Positions 16,036 to 25,557 of a stretch of 64,000 nt of DNA are shown here, one piece after another. The notes under the pieces are model-generated. The model made no database searches, was not told where the DNA came from, and worked only from the letters and a program-made list of their open reading frames with translations. Origin of the DNA: an uncultured Isosphaeraceae bacterium (lineage in GTDB: Bacteria > Planctomycetota > Planctomycetia > Isosphaerales > Isosphaeraceae); assembly GCA_945957605.1 (NCBI GenBank), contig CAMFLR010000010.1, positions 186,001 through 250,000 of the forward strand, given 5' to 3'. Position numbers and translations under genes: made by a program. The stretch's first letter is position 1. Each line of letters begins with the position of its first letter.

Positions 16036-19000
16036 GTGCTGTCAGCGAACTTGACAACTTTCTTTTCAAAAGGGGTACGCGAGCGAGGTCGCCATTATTT
16101 CATCGCGCGGAGGGTGACGTCCGCTGAGGGCGGCGCATGGCGCATGGACGCGACCGTCCGGGGCAGCCAGTCCTACAAGGTAAAACTCTTCCGCGAGGGC
16201 GATGCGGTCGAGGCTTCGTGTTCGTGCGCGTATCTCGAGGAGTATGGTACACCTTGCAAGCACATCTGGGCCACGGTTCTCACGGCGGATATCAAGGGTT
16301 ATCTCAAGGGGACCAGTAGAGGAGTGGTTCGGCAGCTGAGGTTGGTCGAGCCGGGCGATGGTGATTTGAGAAAAGACGGAAAACGGTCCGAGACGTCGCG
16401 CTCATCTCCCACGCAAACCAATTCGGCGCATTCCAAGGCTCCGTCTCGCCGACCTCAGCAGCAAACTCCCGAGTGGAAGACGACTCTTTCACACCTGCAG
16501 ACCGCAGCCGAGCGCGCCGCGGTAAGCTCCTCCACGACTCTGCCCGCCGGACACGAGCTTGTTTATATCATAGACAGAGCTGAGTCTCTCAAAGGCAATG
16601 GACTCTCGCTCGACATAGCGACGCGCCATCGCAAGTTAGACGGTGAGTGGAGCAGACCCAAGGCCAAGCGCCTTACCCACGACGAGATTGCCACTCTGCC
16701 GGAACCCGCCGATCGGCATGTGATGGCCATCCTGGCCAACACGCGCGAGCATATTGCCAATGTTTACTATAGCGGTACTTATTATAGCACCAGTGCACCT
16801 AGCCGCGTTACTCTGAAGCACGCGCTTGCTGAGACGCTTCTGCCGATGCTCTGCGCCACGGGGCATTGTTTCTTGCGCGATTCGGAAACAGATGACTCGC
16901 TAAGGACGCTCCACTGGAATGACGCTGGTCCCTGGGAATTCTGGCTGAAAGTCACACCCGACGGCGCCGGCAAAACCTACGCGATTACCGGCGAGTTACG
17001 TCGGGCTGGGGAGCGAATGGGGCTCGAGACGCTTTCGCTTTTGGTCAGCGGTGGATTCGTATTCTGGGGTGATTCTGTCGCACAACTTTATGATTTCAAC
17101 GCGTTTTCATGGATTGCGCTGTTGCGAGAGCAGGGGAAAATATCCGTCCCCGCGAAGCAGAAGCAAGAATTTCTCGCGGAATTGCTCCGGCTGCCGGATT
17201 TGCCTCGGCTCGATTTGCCGGTGGATCTGCGGTACGAAGAGATCACGGTGGCGCCACGGCCTCGCTTGAAGGTCAAGCGCCGCGAGAGCCGAGGATGGGA
17301 GACGGAAAGAGATCAGAACTGGCTCCTCGGCGAACTTTCCTTCGACTATGGTGGCCATATCATATCTGCAAAAACTTCAGCTCGCAGCGTTTTCGAGCCC
17401 AAGCAGAGGCGTCTCTTGCTGCGCGACCCTGGAGCCGAGCGTTCCTTTTCGGCCCGGCTCGATGAGGTTGGCTTTCATCGCAAGACTGAATTTCAGCGGG
17501 GCGAGATTCTGGAATTACTCGCACGCAACTTGCCGAAGGCCGCGCACAAGCTTTTGCAGGAAGGCTGGCACGTCGAGGCCGAGGGAAAGCTGTATCGTCA
17601 GGCGAATGAATTCAAGATCGAGGTAAAGTCCGAAATCGACTGGTTCGAAGTCCACGGCGGGGCGAAATTTGACGGCCAAGAAGTGCCGCTCCCTGCGTTG
17701 CTCGCTGCCCTCAGGCGCGGTGAGAACCTGGTGCAACTGGGCGACGGCAGCTTCGGTCTCTTGCCGGAAGAGTGGCTCAAAAAGTACGCATCGCTGGGTG
17801 GACTGGGAACAGCGGAGGGGGATCACCTTCGATTTCGGCAGACGCAGGTTGGCTTGCTCGACGTCCTGCTGGCCGAGCAACCCGACGTAAAATTCGACCG
17901 GCGATTCGAGCGAGCACGCGAAAGGCTACGTCAGTTTCAGGGAGTTGAGCCGCAGGATCCACCGAGCCGGTTTCAGGGCGAGCTGCGGGGTTATCAGCGC
18001 GAAGGGTTGGGCTGGCTCCACTTCCTTCGCGAGTTTGGTTTCGGAGGTTGTCTGGCCGATGATATGGGTCTCGGTAAGACGGTTCAGGTGCTCGCTCTAC
18101 TGGAAGCGCGCAGGGAGTTGCGGGCCGCTCCCAGAAAACGGCGACGACCCCCGCCGTCGCTGGTTGTGGTGCCGCGATCACTCGTATTCAACTGGAAAGA
18201 AGAGGCGGCGCGGTTCACACCAAAATTGCGGATTCTCGACAACACAGGGATCGGTCGAAGCAAAACCGGTGAATCATTCGAGAATTTTGATGTCGTTCTC
18301 ACAACCTATGGCACCCTTCGGCAAGACATCGTCGACTTGAAGGATTACCAGTTCGATTATGCGATTCTTGACGAAGCGCAGGCGATCAAGAACGCGAGCA
18401 GCCAGTCGGCAAAGGCGGCGCGCCTGATTCAGGCGGAACATCGCCTGGCGCTCAGCGGTACGCCGATTGAAAATCACATAGGCGAGTTGTGGAGCCTATT
18501 TGAGTTCCTCAACCCCGGCATGCTCGGCAAGGCAACGGAGACAGGTCTTCTCAGGGCCGATGAAGAGACCAGATCGCTGCTGGCAAAAGCGCTCCGGCCG
18601 TTCATTCTGAGACGCACGAAGGAACGGGTCGCGAGGGATTTGCCGGAGAAGTCGGAGCAAACAATTTACTGCGACCTCGAACCTGTTCAGCGCAAGCTCT
18701 ACAATGAGCTGCGCGAGCATTATCGGAGCTCGCTACTCGGGCGCGTCGCGCGCGATGGGATCAACAAGTCAAAAATTCAGATTCTCGAAGCACTCTTACG
18801 ATTGCGACAAGCCGCCTGCCATCCCGGTTTGATCGACAAAAGCAAGCAATCGCACGAATCCAGCGCCAAGCTCGACGTCCTCTTACCGCAACTGCGCGAA
18901 GTCGTCGACGAGGGGCACAAAACCCTGGTCTTCTCGCAGTTCACGAGCATGCTGGCGATCGTCAAAAAGCGGCTCGACGAGGAGGGAATCTCCTATGCCT

Positions 19001-19368
19001 ATCTCGACGGCCGCACGCGCGACCGGCAGGAACGCGTGCAACAGTTCCAAAACGATCCGGACTGCAAGGTCTTCCTGATCAGCCTCAAGGCCGGCGGCCT
19101 CGGCTTGAACCTGACGGCGGCGGATTACATCTTCCTGCTCGACCCCTGGTGGAACCCCGCCGTCGAGGCGCAGGCGATCGACCGTGCTCACCGGATCGGT
19201 CAGATGCATCCGGTGTTTGCGTATCGACTGATTGCGCGTGATACGGTTGAGGAGAAGGTGCTTCAGCTTCAGTCGCAAAAACGGGCGCTGGCTGATGCGA
19301 TTATCAATGCGGATAACAGTCTGATACGGGACCTTGGGCGTGCGGAGTTGGAGTTGTTGTTGTCGTGA
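16036..19368 (+). CDS. SWI2/SNF2-family helicase with N-terminal SWIM zinc finger
   Basis: An 1110-residue SF2 ATPase of the bacterial SNF2 group. An N-terminal SWIM zinc finger has Cys62-x-Cys64 and Cys74-x-His76 (CSCAYLEEYGTPCKHIW). A long central region of unknown fold follows. The helicase core begins near residue 650 with the Q-motif-like LRGYQREGLGWLHFL, then Walker A DDMGLGKT at about 675-682, the DEAQ box near 778, SGTPIENH, and in the second RecA lobe LKAGGLGLNLTAADY and AHRIGQ. Such proteins are thought to translocate on double-stranded DNA or dislodge proteins, including RNA polymerase in the RapA-like case. The GTG start at 16036 is supported because the upstream paralogous N-terminus (FSKGVRERGRHYF) begins there. 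A longer paralogue lies 2 kb downstream on the other strand. Confidence 0.93.
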   Translation: MLSANLTTFFSKGVRERGRHYFIARRVTSAEGGAWRMDATVRGSQSYKVKLFREGDAVEASCSCAYLEEYGTPCKHIWATVLTADIKGYLKGTSRGVVRQLRLVEPGDGDLRKDGKRSETSRSSPTQTNSAHSKAPSRRPQQQTPEWKTTLSHLQTAAERAAVSSSTTLPAGHELVYIIDRAESLKGNGLSLDIATRHRKLDGEWSRPKAKRLTHDEIATLPEPADRHVMAILANTREHIANVYYSGTYYSTSAPSRVTLKHALAETLLPMLCATGHCFLRDSETDDSLRTLHWNDAGPWEFWLKVTPDGAGKTYAITGELRRAGERMGLETLSLLVSGGFVFWGDSVAQLYDFNAFSWIALLREQGKISVPAKQKQEFLAELLRLPDLPRLDLPVDLRYEEITVAPRPRLKVKRRESRGWETERDQNWLLGELSFDYGGHIISAKTSARSVFEPKQRRLLLRDPGAERSFSARLDEVGFHRKTEFQRGEILELLARNLPKAAHKLLQEGWHVEAEGKLYRQANEFKIEVKSEIDWFEVHGGAKFDGQEVPLPALLAALRRGENLVQLGDGSFGLLPEEWLKKYASLGGLGTAEGDHLRFRQTQVGLLDVLLAEQPDVKFDRRFERARERLRQFQGVEPQDPPSRFQGELRGYQREGLGWLHFLREFGFGGCLADDMGLGKTVQVLALLEARRELRAAPRKRRRPPPSLVVVPRSLVFNWKEEAARFTPKLRILDNTGIGRSKTGESFENFDVVLTTYGTLRQDIVDLKDYQFDYAILDEAQAIKNASSQSAKAARLIQAEHRLALSGTPIENHIGELWSLFEFLNPGMLGKATETGLLRADEETRSLLAKALRPFILRRTKERVARDLPEKSEQTIYCDLEPVQRKLYNELREHYRSSLLGRVARDGINKSKIQILEALLRLRQAACHPGLIDKSKQSHESSAKLDVLLPQLREVVDEGHKTLVFSQFTSMLAIVKKRLDEEGISYAYLDGRTRDRQERVQQFQNDPDCKVFLISLKAGGLGLNLTAADYIFLLDPWWNPAVEAQAIDRAHRIGQMHPVFAYRLIARDTVEEKVLQLQSQKRALADAIINADNSLIRDLGRAELELLLS

Positions 19369-19420
19369 ATTTCAGGACCTGCACGGGATGTGTTTTATCT
19401 CGCACTCATGCGCTGACGAC

Positions 19421-20098
19421 TCAGGCGCAAGTCGATTTGGGCCTCACCCTCATGCGCCTAACGACTGAAGTGATCAGGACACAAAAGCATATCCACGCAG
19501 CAGGCTCTGGGACTGGCTGAGGACTAGCTGGAGCGGGCAATGAGAGGTCTAACCAACTCTGGGCTTGCTGCTGAGCGTAACCACCGACGATCTGGCCGCT
19601 GACTGTCGCTTGCAGCTCTTGCAACCAACTTGGGACCGTCGTGGGATCGATTCCGGGCATGACGGTGTAGTCCGTGGTCGTTAAGGTTCCGCTCGCATAG
19701 CCTCCAATTTTATAGGGAGCATCCATGTCTAACTCTATTGAAGAACGGCCTGTTAAGTAGGTGCCCGTTCCAACGAAATGGACCGATGCAAGGGGCTGTT
19801 CATCGGTATTTGCATCGCCATAACCCAACGTCAAAACCAGATTCAACGGAGTGGTCACCGTCGAAGATGTGCCGGACGTATATGTTGGAGGTGGAGGGGT
19901 CATGTCCACTCCAAGGTTCAAGGGAGCAACTCGCAAGAGCGGAGTTGAGAAATCGATATTTTTTGCCTCGATTGGCCAGTCTTGGAATACGGAACCGTCG
20001 CCACTCAAATAAAGATACAGGCTTGAAGCTTGCGACCGGGCGGGACTGCCCATTATCACGATAACTGCAATAACCGAGACAAACGTGGCTCTTCGCAT
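19421..20098 (-). CDS. PEP-CTERM sorting-signal protein
   Basis: A 225-residue secreted protein. It has an N-terminal signal peptide (MRRATFVSVIAVIVIMGSPARSQA) and a C-terminal PEP-CTERM tripartite signal: VPEPAAW, a hydrophobic stretch (ICFCVLITSVV) and basic residues (RRMRVRPK). PEP-CTERM proteins are recognised by an exosortase and moved to the cell surface or exopolysaccharide. The middle is beta-rich and Ser/Thr/Gly-rich without a domain I recognise. ATG 20098 has GGAG 8 bases upstream. No exosortase gene is in the window, so the sorting enzyme must lie elsewhere. It follows the SNF2 operon on the same strand after about 200 bases and probably has its own promoter. Confidence 0.85.
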   Translation of the reverse strand: MRRATFVSVIAVIVIMGSPARSQASSLYLYLSGDGSVFQDWPIEAKNIDFSTPLLRVAPLNLGVDMTPPPPTYTSGTSSTVTTPLNLVLTLGYGDANTDEQPLASVHFVGTGTYLTGRSSIELDMDAPYKIGGYASGTLTTTDYTVMPGIDPTTVPSWLQELQATVSGQIVGGYAQQQAQSWLDLSLPAPASPQPVPEPAAWICFCVLITSVVRRMRVRPKSTCA

Positions 20099-20297
20099 GA
20101 CACAATCTCCGCACTCGTCAAATTCACGGCTGCTTCTGAGCTGATCTATTGAGCGCGAAGAAATACCAGAATTGCTTTTTAGCGCAAAGACCAGAGTCGA
20201 TCCTCATACCCGAATATTCTTAAATAGGAGCTACGCGATTGGTGCATTTGCTGATTTAAGGGTGAGTTCCGGTCGCGATACGCCGTACAGCCAACCT

Positions 20298-20987
20298 CTA
20301 CGACACCCACGTACCCCACCACTCGATTACAGACCCATCTCGAATGATAGCTAGGCCACCTGCCGAACTGAGTGGTCCACCTTCGCGTCGCCATTCCCAC
20401 AATTCATCGCCTGGCTGTAGCTTGGCTGCGATTGAAACGGTGCGCTCCTCGACCCGAGCGAGTAGTTTTGGTGGAACAGTATCGAGCCTGCCGAGAAATC
20501 GGTCAACGTACTGGCGGAATGTCGTTGGTCCAATCAACCAGCGTCGCGGTAGCTGGCCGTCGAAAACACAGGCGCCCCACTCGCCTCTCGACTGCAACAC
20601 CCGACGACACGTGGGGCAATAGATGACCTTCGTCTCGGTGCTATCGTCTCGGAAACTGTCTTCAATGTGCACCGTGCTTCGGGCGTAGGGGAAGTTCTGA
20701 TCGCGGTCTTTGATTTCGTCGGCAGTAAGGCGGAAGGATCCGCGTTTGATTGGCACGACGTCCTCTTCTAACTCGCTGCCGTGGACCTCACAGAAGCGGA
20801 AGTACGACCAGATCGAAGCGAGCGGAAGATCCATTGCCGGATAGGCTGAAGTGAACCGCTGCCAGAGTTGCTCTTGCCAGAAGCGCAGACGATCCTGACG
20901 GCCTGTGTTGAGGGCGCGGACGAACCGGCGGAAGGATTCGTCACCAACCACGGAGCGGAAGGCCTGGCGCACGGTGGCGATATCCAC
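20298..20987 (-). CDS. Hypothetical protein with one CxxC pair, third gene of SNF2 operon
   Basis: A 229-residue soluble protein that I do not recognise. It carries one CxxC pair (IYCPTCRRVL) and several Trp residues, with a charged middle (TADEIKDRDQNF) and a C-terminus rich in Gly and Trp (IIRDGSVIEWWGTW). I start at GTG 20987 because a full GGAGG lies 7 bases upstream. The frame runs on to a TTG at 21077 that would overlap the upstream gene and has no such site. It follows the 113-residue membrane protein by 50 bases, and both follow the SNF2 helicase closely, so they are probably one transcript. Whether it works with the helicase is unknown. Confidence 0.66.
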   Translation of the reverse strand: MDIATVRQAFRSVVGDESFRRFVRALNTGRQDRLRFWQEQLWQRFTSAYPAMDLPLASIWSYFRFCEVHGSELEEDVVPIKRGSFRLTADEIKDRDQNFPYARSTVHIEDSFRDDSTETKVIYCPTCRRVLQSRGEWGACVFDGQLPRRWLIGPTTFRQYVDRFLGRLDTVPPKLLARVEERTVSIAAKLQPGDELWEWRREGGPLSSAGGLAIIRDGSVIEWWGTWVS

Positions 20988-21037
20988 AAGCAGGCCTCCG
21001 AGGTTTGTCCTCGCAATTGGCTGACCCAGATGGCGGG

Positions 21038-21379
21038 TCAATTGCTCAGTATCTTGCCCTTCGTCGGAGCAACCCAATCACTAGGCGGGAATGGTTGGCT
21101 CTGAGGACGCGGCATTTCAGGGTCGTGCGCAGCCCGATTGAATTCGTCCCGCATATACTCATGCCATGCGGACAATTTCAACATACCTTCATCGTATCGC
21201 GCGTTCTGGCGGTATTCGGCCGCGAGGCTTGCGTGGGCGGCGGCAAGTTCGAGGCAGCGCTCGCGTCTCTCTTTGACCCGATTCCGAAGCGGACCGGTAG
21301 CGAGATGCGCAACGATCGCCACCACCGCGATCAGAAGCACCAACCGGAAGACGGTCAAACGAAACCGAGGATTCTGCAT
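21038..21379 (-). CDS. Small single-pass membrane protein coupled to SNF2 helicase gene
   Basis: A 113-residue protein with one N-terminal transmembrane helix (VFRLVLLIAVVAIVAHLA), then a basic helical stretch (RNRVKERRERCLELAAAHASL) and a Pro-rich end. The pattern of a short basic N-terminus plus one helix and a heptad-like cytoplasmic or periplasmic segment is common among small planctomycete proteins. Its ATG begins 2 bases after the helicase stop codon, so translation is probably coupled to that gene. I can assign no function from sequence. Confidence 0.68.
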   Translation of the reverse strand: MQNPRFRLTVFRLVLLIAVVAIVAHLATGPLRNRVKERRERCLELAAAHASLAAEYRQNARYDEGMLKLSAWHEYMRDEFNRAAHDPEMPRPQSQPFPPSDWVAPTKGKILSN

Positions 21380-21381
21380 CT

Positions 21382-24300
21382 TTACGACAACAAGAATTCA
21401 AGGTCATCACGGGTCAAGCCCGCAATCACACCCTTATTGTCAGCATTGAGAATCGCATCAGCAAGATCGCGCTTCTTCTGCTGAAGTTCGAGAATCTTCT
21501 GCTCGACCGTATCACGGCAAATCAGGCGGTAGGCGAACACGCGCTGGGTCTGGCCGATACGGTGCGAGCGGTCGATGGCTTGCGCTTCGACGGCGGGATT
21601 CCACCAGGGGTCGAGCAGGTAAACATATCCTGCTGCCGTCAGGTTGAGACCCAAACCGCCGGCCTTGAGGCTGATCAGGAAGACCGGGATGGTCGGGTCG
21701 TTCTGGAACCGCTCGACGCGCTCGGCGCGGTTGCGGGTTCGGCCGTCGAGGTATTCGTACGTCACCCCTTCGGCGTCGAGGCGTTCCTTCACCAGCGAGA
21801 GGAAGCTTGTGAATTGCGAGAAGATCAGCACCTTGTGCCCTTCGGCCACCACTTCGGCAAGCTGCGGCATCAGCATGTCGAGCTTGGCGCTGGCCTCGCT
21901 GGCGCGGGCGGTGTCGATCAGGCCCGGATGGCACGCGGCCTGTCGCAGGCGAAGCAGGGCTTCGAGCACCTCGATCTTCGACTTGTTCAGGTCGGCGCTG
22001 TCCTTGCGGAGCAGGGCCTGGCGGTAGTGAGCACGCAGGTCTTCGTAAAGCTGACGCTGCGGCGGCTCCATGTCGCAGTAGAACGTTTGCTCGGTCTTTT
22101 CGGGAAGATCCTGAACGACCTGCTGCTTCGTGCGTCTCAGAATGAACGGCCGGAGCGAGCGGGCGATCAGGGCACGCGAACCTTCATCGGCGGCCGAAGC
22201 GGTTGATGTGTGCTTCTTGAACACACTGGCGGTGCCGAGCATGCCGGGGTTGAGGAACTCGAAGATCGACCACAATTCGCCAAGGTGGTTTTCGATCGGC
22301 GTACCGGTCATCGCCAGGCGATGCTTGCCCTTGAGCAGGCGTGCGGCCTTGGCGGCCTGGCTATCGGCGTTCTTGATCGCCTGTGCTTCGTCGAGAATCA
22401 CGCAGTCGAAGTTGACGTTGCAGAGGTCGGCAATGTCGGTGCGAAGCGTGCCGTAGGTTGTGATGATCAGGTCGTGATCGTCGAACGTTTCGCGGAGCAC
22501 CTGGCGGCCGGGACCGGTGTAGTCGAGCACTCGCAGGCGCGGGGTGAAGCGCTCGGCTTCTTGCATCCAGTTGAAAACAAGTGAACGCGGGACAACGATG
22601 AGCGAAGGTCCGCGCGACTGCCTTCGGGCGCGCCGGCTTTGTAGCATGGCGAGCACTTGCACGGTCTTACCGAGACCCATGTCGTCGGCGAGGATACCGC
22701 CGAACTCGAACTTCTGGAGATAGTCGAGCCAGCCGAGGCCTTCTTGCTGATAGGGGCGAAGCTCGCCGCGGAAGCCGGCCGGCGCGTCGCGTGGGGTGAG
22801 GCCGTCGAAGCGCGGGAGGGCTTGGCGGATCTTGCCGAACGCCATGTCGACGCGGATATCAGGCTGCGCGGCGAGCAGGGCGTCAAGCAATCCTGCCTGG
22901 GCACGGCCGAAGCGGAGCCCTTCGCCGTCGGTGGTGCCGAGGTCGGCGAGCAGGCCGTACTTCTTGAGCCACTCTTCGGGCAACATGCCCATCGAGCCGT
23001 CACCCAGCTCGACCATCGTGTCGCCACGGCGGGCGGCGGCGAGCAACTCGGGCAAGGGGACGCTCTGACCGCCGAAGTCAACGGCGCCACCGAGCTCGAA
23101 CCAGTCGATGCCGGTCGTCACGTTGAGCTTGAATTCGCTGACGGGGTGAATAATCGCCCCTTCGGCCTCGACTTTCCAGCCGAGCGAGACCAGCTCCTTC
23201 GTCACCGCCGGCATGCGTTTGGCGGGAAGTTCCATCGTACCGGGATCGAGCAGATGGTCCTTCGACTCCTTGAAGCCGAGGTTGAAGAGCAGGAGCATTG
23301 CTTCCTGTTCGGCGGGATTCGTGCGAACGGCCGCAAGGCCCTGTTCGGTGCGAACGGCGTAGCGTCCCGGTGCCTGGATGATCGGCACGCGAACGGCGTC
23401 GTAGTCGAAGCTGATCTCGGCGAGCAGCTTGTCGGTGCCCCAGTTCTGGCGAGGGGTCCGCAAGGTCAGGCTGGGGCGCGGTGGTACGTCGATGACTTTG
23501 AGCTCGAGCGTGTCGATCAGTTCGTTGGGTGGGATCCGGGCGTCGGACAGGATGCGTTCGAGCTTTTCATCCTGCTCGGCGGCGTCGCTGAAGACCATTT
23601 CCTTTTCGTGACGGATGCGCATCATCCAGAGGAAGATGCCGGCGTCGTCGAATGGGGCGACACGTCCATTACCGAGAATGACGAGACCATTGAGCAGAGC
23701 GAGCGGCTCGCCCAGATCCATCTTCTGATCTTCGCCATTCAGCTTGCGCTTGAGGATGCCGCGCCAGGTCCAGCGCTTGCCTGACGGGTCCGACTTCACG
23801 TCGATGCCGAAGCGCCAGGGGGCGCGTTCGTCCCAGCGAATTGCGGGCGGGGCTTCCTCACCACCAGCGCGACGGATCTTCATGCGGCCGGTCTTGGCGA
23901 GGGCTTCGATGATCGCCACTTGCCGGTCGGGCTGGATGATGAATTTTGATGTGCCGGGGAGGTCGCCGCCGTTCGCCGCGGCGGCGGGTGCGGCATTGAC
24001 TGAGGCACCGGTCAGCAGCGTGAGGAGTTCTTCGTCTTCGGGCTCGTAGCGGTGCTGGGCGATGGTGGGCTTGCCGGAGTGCCGCCAGACCTTGAAGTCG
24101 CTCCATTCTCCGTTGGGCTTGCGCAGGCGGCGTGCCAGCTCGATGACCACCTGGTTGGCGGCGATTGTCGCGGGGACGTCGAGGATGTAGGCCAGCATGC
24201 GCTTGGTGTTGCGCGTGAGCTTGCCTTGTTGCACCTGTTGGCGGACGACCCGGCCGTTGCGCAATTGCATCGACCGTGCGCCGGGAGGCAGAGTGCCCGG

Positions 24301-25557
24301 AACGCCAGGACGTCCATCCGGGCCGGGATACTGTCCCTCGCCTTGAGGGACGGGCCGGCCGCGATGTTTTTCTTTGCGGTTGTTGTTATTGCGGCCGCGG
24401 GCGTTCTGATTGTTCGGAAGCTGAGGCGGGGGACCGTAGCCTTGTCCTGAACCGGGGCCGTAATTCGAGCCGGGGCCGTAACCCGTATTCGAGCTGGGAC
24501 CATATCCCGTGTTCGAGCTGGGACCGTATCCTGTGTTCGAGCTGGGACCGTATCCCGAACCGGGTGCTGCGCCATAGCCTGGGCCGGGTGCCGCGCCGTA
24601 GCCCTGGCCGGGACCCGTGGGACCGTAGCCATTCCGGTAGGCGGATGGGTTCTGTGATTGGTGCCGTTGCTGCTGCGGGTAACGATACTCGCGCTGCGGC
24701 TGGCTCGGGGCGTTACCGGGCGCGTCGTCGGGCAGGGGAAGGGCGAGCGGGCCGTTGTTCGGCTCGGGTGCACCTTCGCCACCAGCGGGATACCCTTCCT
24801 GCGGGGGCCTTTGCTTGGGACCAGGGTCGGTGACGAGCTTGAGCGGGCGCATCGGTGCCGAGGCGAACAGGCCACGCGCATCGGCGGCGAGAATCGTGGC
24901 CCAGATGTGCTTGCACGGGTCGCCGAATGGTGCGAAGAACGGGCAACTGCACGTTGCGAGCAATTTCGGTCCACGAAGACGTAAGCGGACGCGGTACTTT
25001 GTGGTCCCCTTCACTCGTGCGACAACTTCACCCGGCGTGGCGGATGTGATGGCCACGCGATTCTTGGCGAAGTACGACTGACCGCGAGAACGAACGCCGT
25101 CGCTGAATTCGCGGGCGATCTTCTGCGCCAGGCCCATCTGCCCTTCGAATGGGGGCCGGCCTTGCCCTTGTTTGCGTTGTTGCTGCTGGGCGCGGTGGCG
25201 ACGATTGCCGTTCTTCCCTTGGCCGGGGCCGCCGTTGTTGTTGTTTGTGTGGCGACGGCCAGTCTGGTCGCGCGGCGGCAGGTGCGCTGGGCCTCGCGCA
25301 TCGTTGGCGTTGCCGTTGATCGTGTTGCCGGCGTTGTCGTAGTCGAATTCGGGGGCGGGACGGGGTTCGGGCGGGGGGCCGTAGTTGTTTGGGCTGGGTG
25401 TGCCGCGAGGAACGCGGGGCGGGCGCGAGCGACGGTTTTCCTCGTATGGCGACGGTTGCCGAGGCTCGCTTTCGCGTTCGCGCTGATATGGCTCGCGCGC
25501 CTCGTCCTGATCGCGGCGGGTCAGTTCCGGCTCGTATTCGTTGCCCCAGCCACCCAT
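21382..25557 (-). CDS. SWI2/SNF2-family helicase with SWIM finger and long disordered N-terminal regions
   Basis: A 1391-residue paralogue of the helicase at 16-19 kb. Residues 1-140 are charged and rich in Pro, Arg, Asn and Gln. A SWIM finger follows with Cys203-x-Cys205 and Cys215-x-His217 (CSCPFFAPFGDPCKHIW). Residues about 240-440 are a second low-complexity region rich in Gly, Tyr, Pro and Asn with near-exact GYGPSSNT repeats. The SF2 core contains ADDMGLGKTVQ, VILDEAQAIKN, MTGTPIENH, LKAGGLGLNLTAAGY and SHRIGQ. ATG 25557 has AAGG 8 bases upstream; the frame extends to a TTG at 25599. Two small genes follow almost without gap. Low-complexity arms of this type can bind nucleic acid or drive clustering, which is inference here. 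Confidence 0.93.
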   Translation of the reverse strand: MGGWGNEYEPELTRRDQDEAREPYQRERESEPRQPSPYEENRRSRPPRVPRGTPSPNNYGPPPEPRPAPEFDYDNAGNTINGNANDARGPAHLPPRDQTGRRHTNNNNGGPGQGKNGNRRHRAQQQQRKQGQGRPPFEGQMGLAQKIAREFSDGVRSRGQSYFAKNRVAITSATPGEVVARVKGTTKYRVRLRLRGPKLLATCSCPFFAPFGDPCKHIWATILAADARGLFASAPMRPLKLVTDPGPKQRPPQEGYPAGGEGAPEPNNGPLALPLPDDAPGNAPSQPQREYRYPQQQRHQSQNPSAYRNGYGPTGPGQGYGAAPGPGYGAAPGSGYGPSSNTGYGPSSNTGYGPSSNTGYGPGSNYGPGSGQGYGPPPQLPNNQNARGRNNNNRKEKHRGRPVPQGEGQYPGPDGRPGVPGTLPPGARSMQLRNGRVVRQQVQQGKLTRNTKRMLAYILDVPATIAANQVVIELARRLRKPNGEWSDFKVWRHSGKPTIAQHRYEPEDEELLTLLTGASVNAAPAAAANGGDLPGTSKFIIQPDRQVAIIEALAKTGRMKIRRAGGEEAPPAIRWDERAPWRFGIDVKSDPSGKRWTWRGILKRKLNGEDQKMDLGEPLALLNGLVILGNGRVAPFDDAGIFLWMMRIRHEKEMVFSDAAEQDEKLERILSDARIPPNELIDTLELKVIDVPPRPSLTLRTPRQNWGTDKLLAEISFDYDAVRVPIIQAPGRYAVRTEQGLAAVRTNPAEQEAMLLLFNLGFKESKDHLLDPGTMELPAKRMPAVTKELVSLGWKVEAEGAIIHPVSEFKLNVTTGIDWFELGGAVDFGGQSVPLPELLAAARRGDTMVELGDGSMGMLPEEWLKKYGLLADLGTTDGEGLRFGRAQAGLLDALLAAQPDIRVDMAFGKIRQALPRFDGLTPRDAPAGFRGELRPYQQEGLGWLDYLQKFEFGGILADDMGLGKTVQVLAMLQSRRARRQSRGPSLIVVPRSLVFNWMQEAERFTPRLRVLDYTGPGRQVLRETFDDHDLIITTYGTLRTDIADLCNVNFDCVILDEAQAIKNADSQAAKAARLLKGKHRLAMTGTPIENHLGELWSIFEFLNPGMLGTASVFKKHTSTASAADEGSRALIARSLRPFILRRTKQQVVQDLPEKTEQTFYCDMEPPQRQLYEDLRAHYRQALLRKDSADLNKSKIEVLEALLRLRQAACHPGLIDTARASEASAKLDMLMPQLAEVVAEGHKVLIFSQFTSFLSLVKERLDAEGVTYEYLDGRTRNRAERVERFQNDPTIPVFLISLKAGGLGLNLTAAGYVYLLDPWWNPAVEAQAIDRSHRIGQTQRVFAYRLICRDTVEQKILELQQKKRDLADAILNADNKGVIAGLTRDDLEFLLS
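24482..24553. repeat. Three 24-bp tandem repeats inside SNF2 gene
   Basis: Three direct copies of a 24-base unit (each beginning CC[CT]GTRTTCGAG) encode three GYGPSSNT units of the disordered region. The surrounding sequence holds further degenerate GYG-coding units. Copies differ by one or two bases. Confidence 0.85.

Noticed and set aside
20988-21077. Upstream TTG start for the CxxC hypothetical gene
   Set aside because: It overlaps the preceding gene and has no Shine-Dalgarno, whereas GTG 20987 has GGAGG at 7 bases.
24482-24553. Regular 24-base repeats, first considered as a CRISPR
   Set aside because: They are contiguous, without spacers, in frame, and encode the GYGPSSNT region of a helicase.
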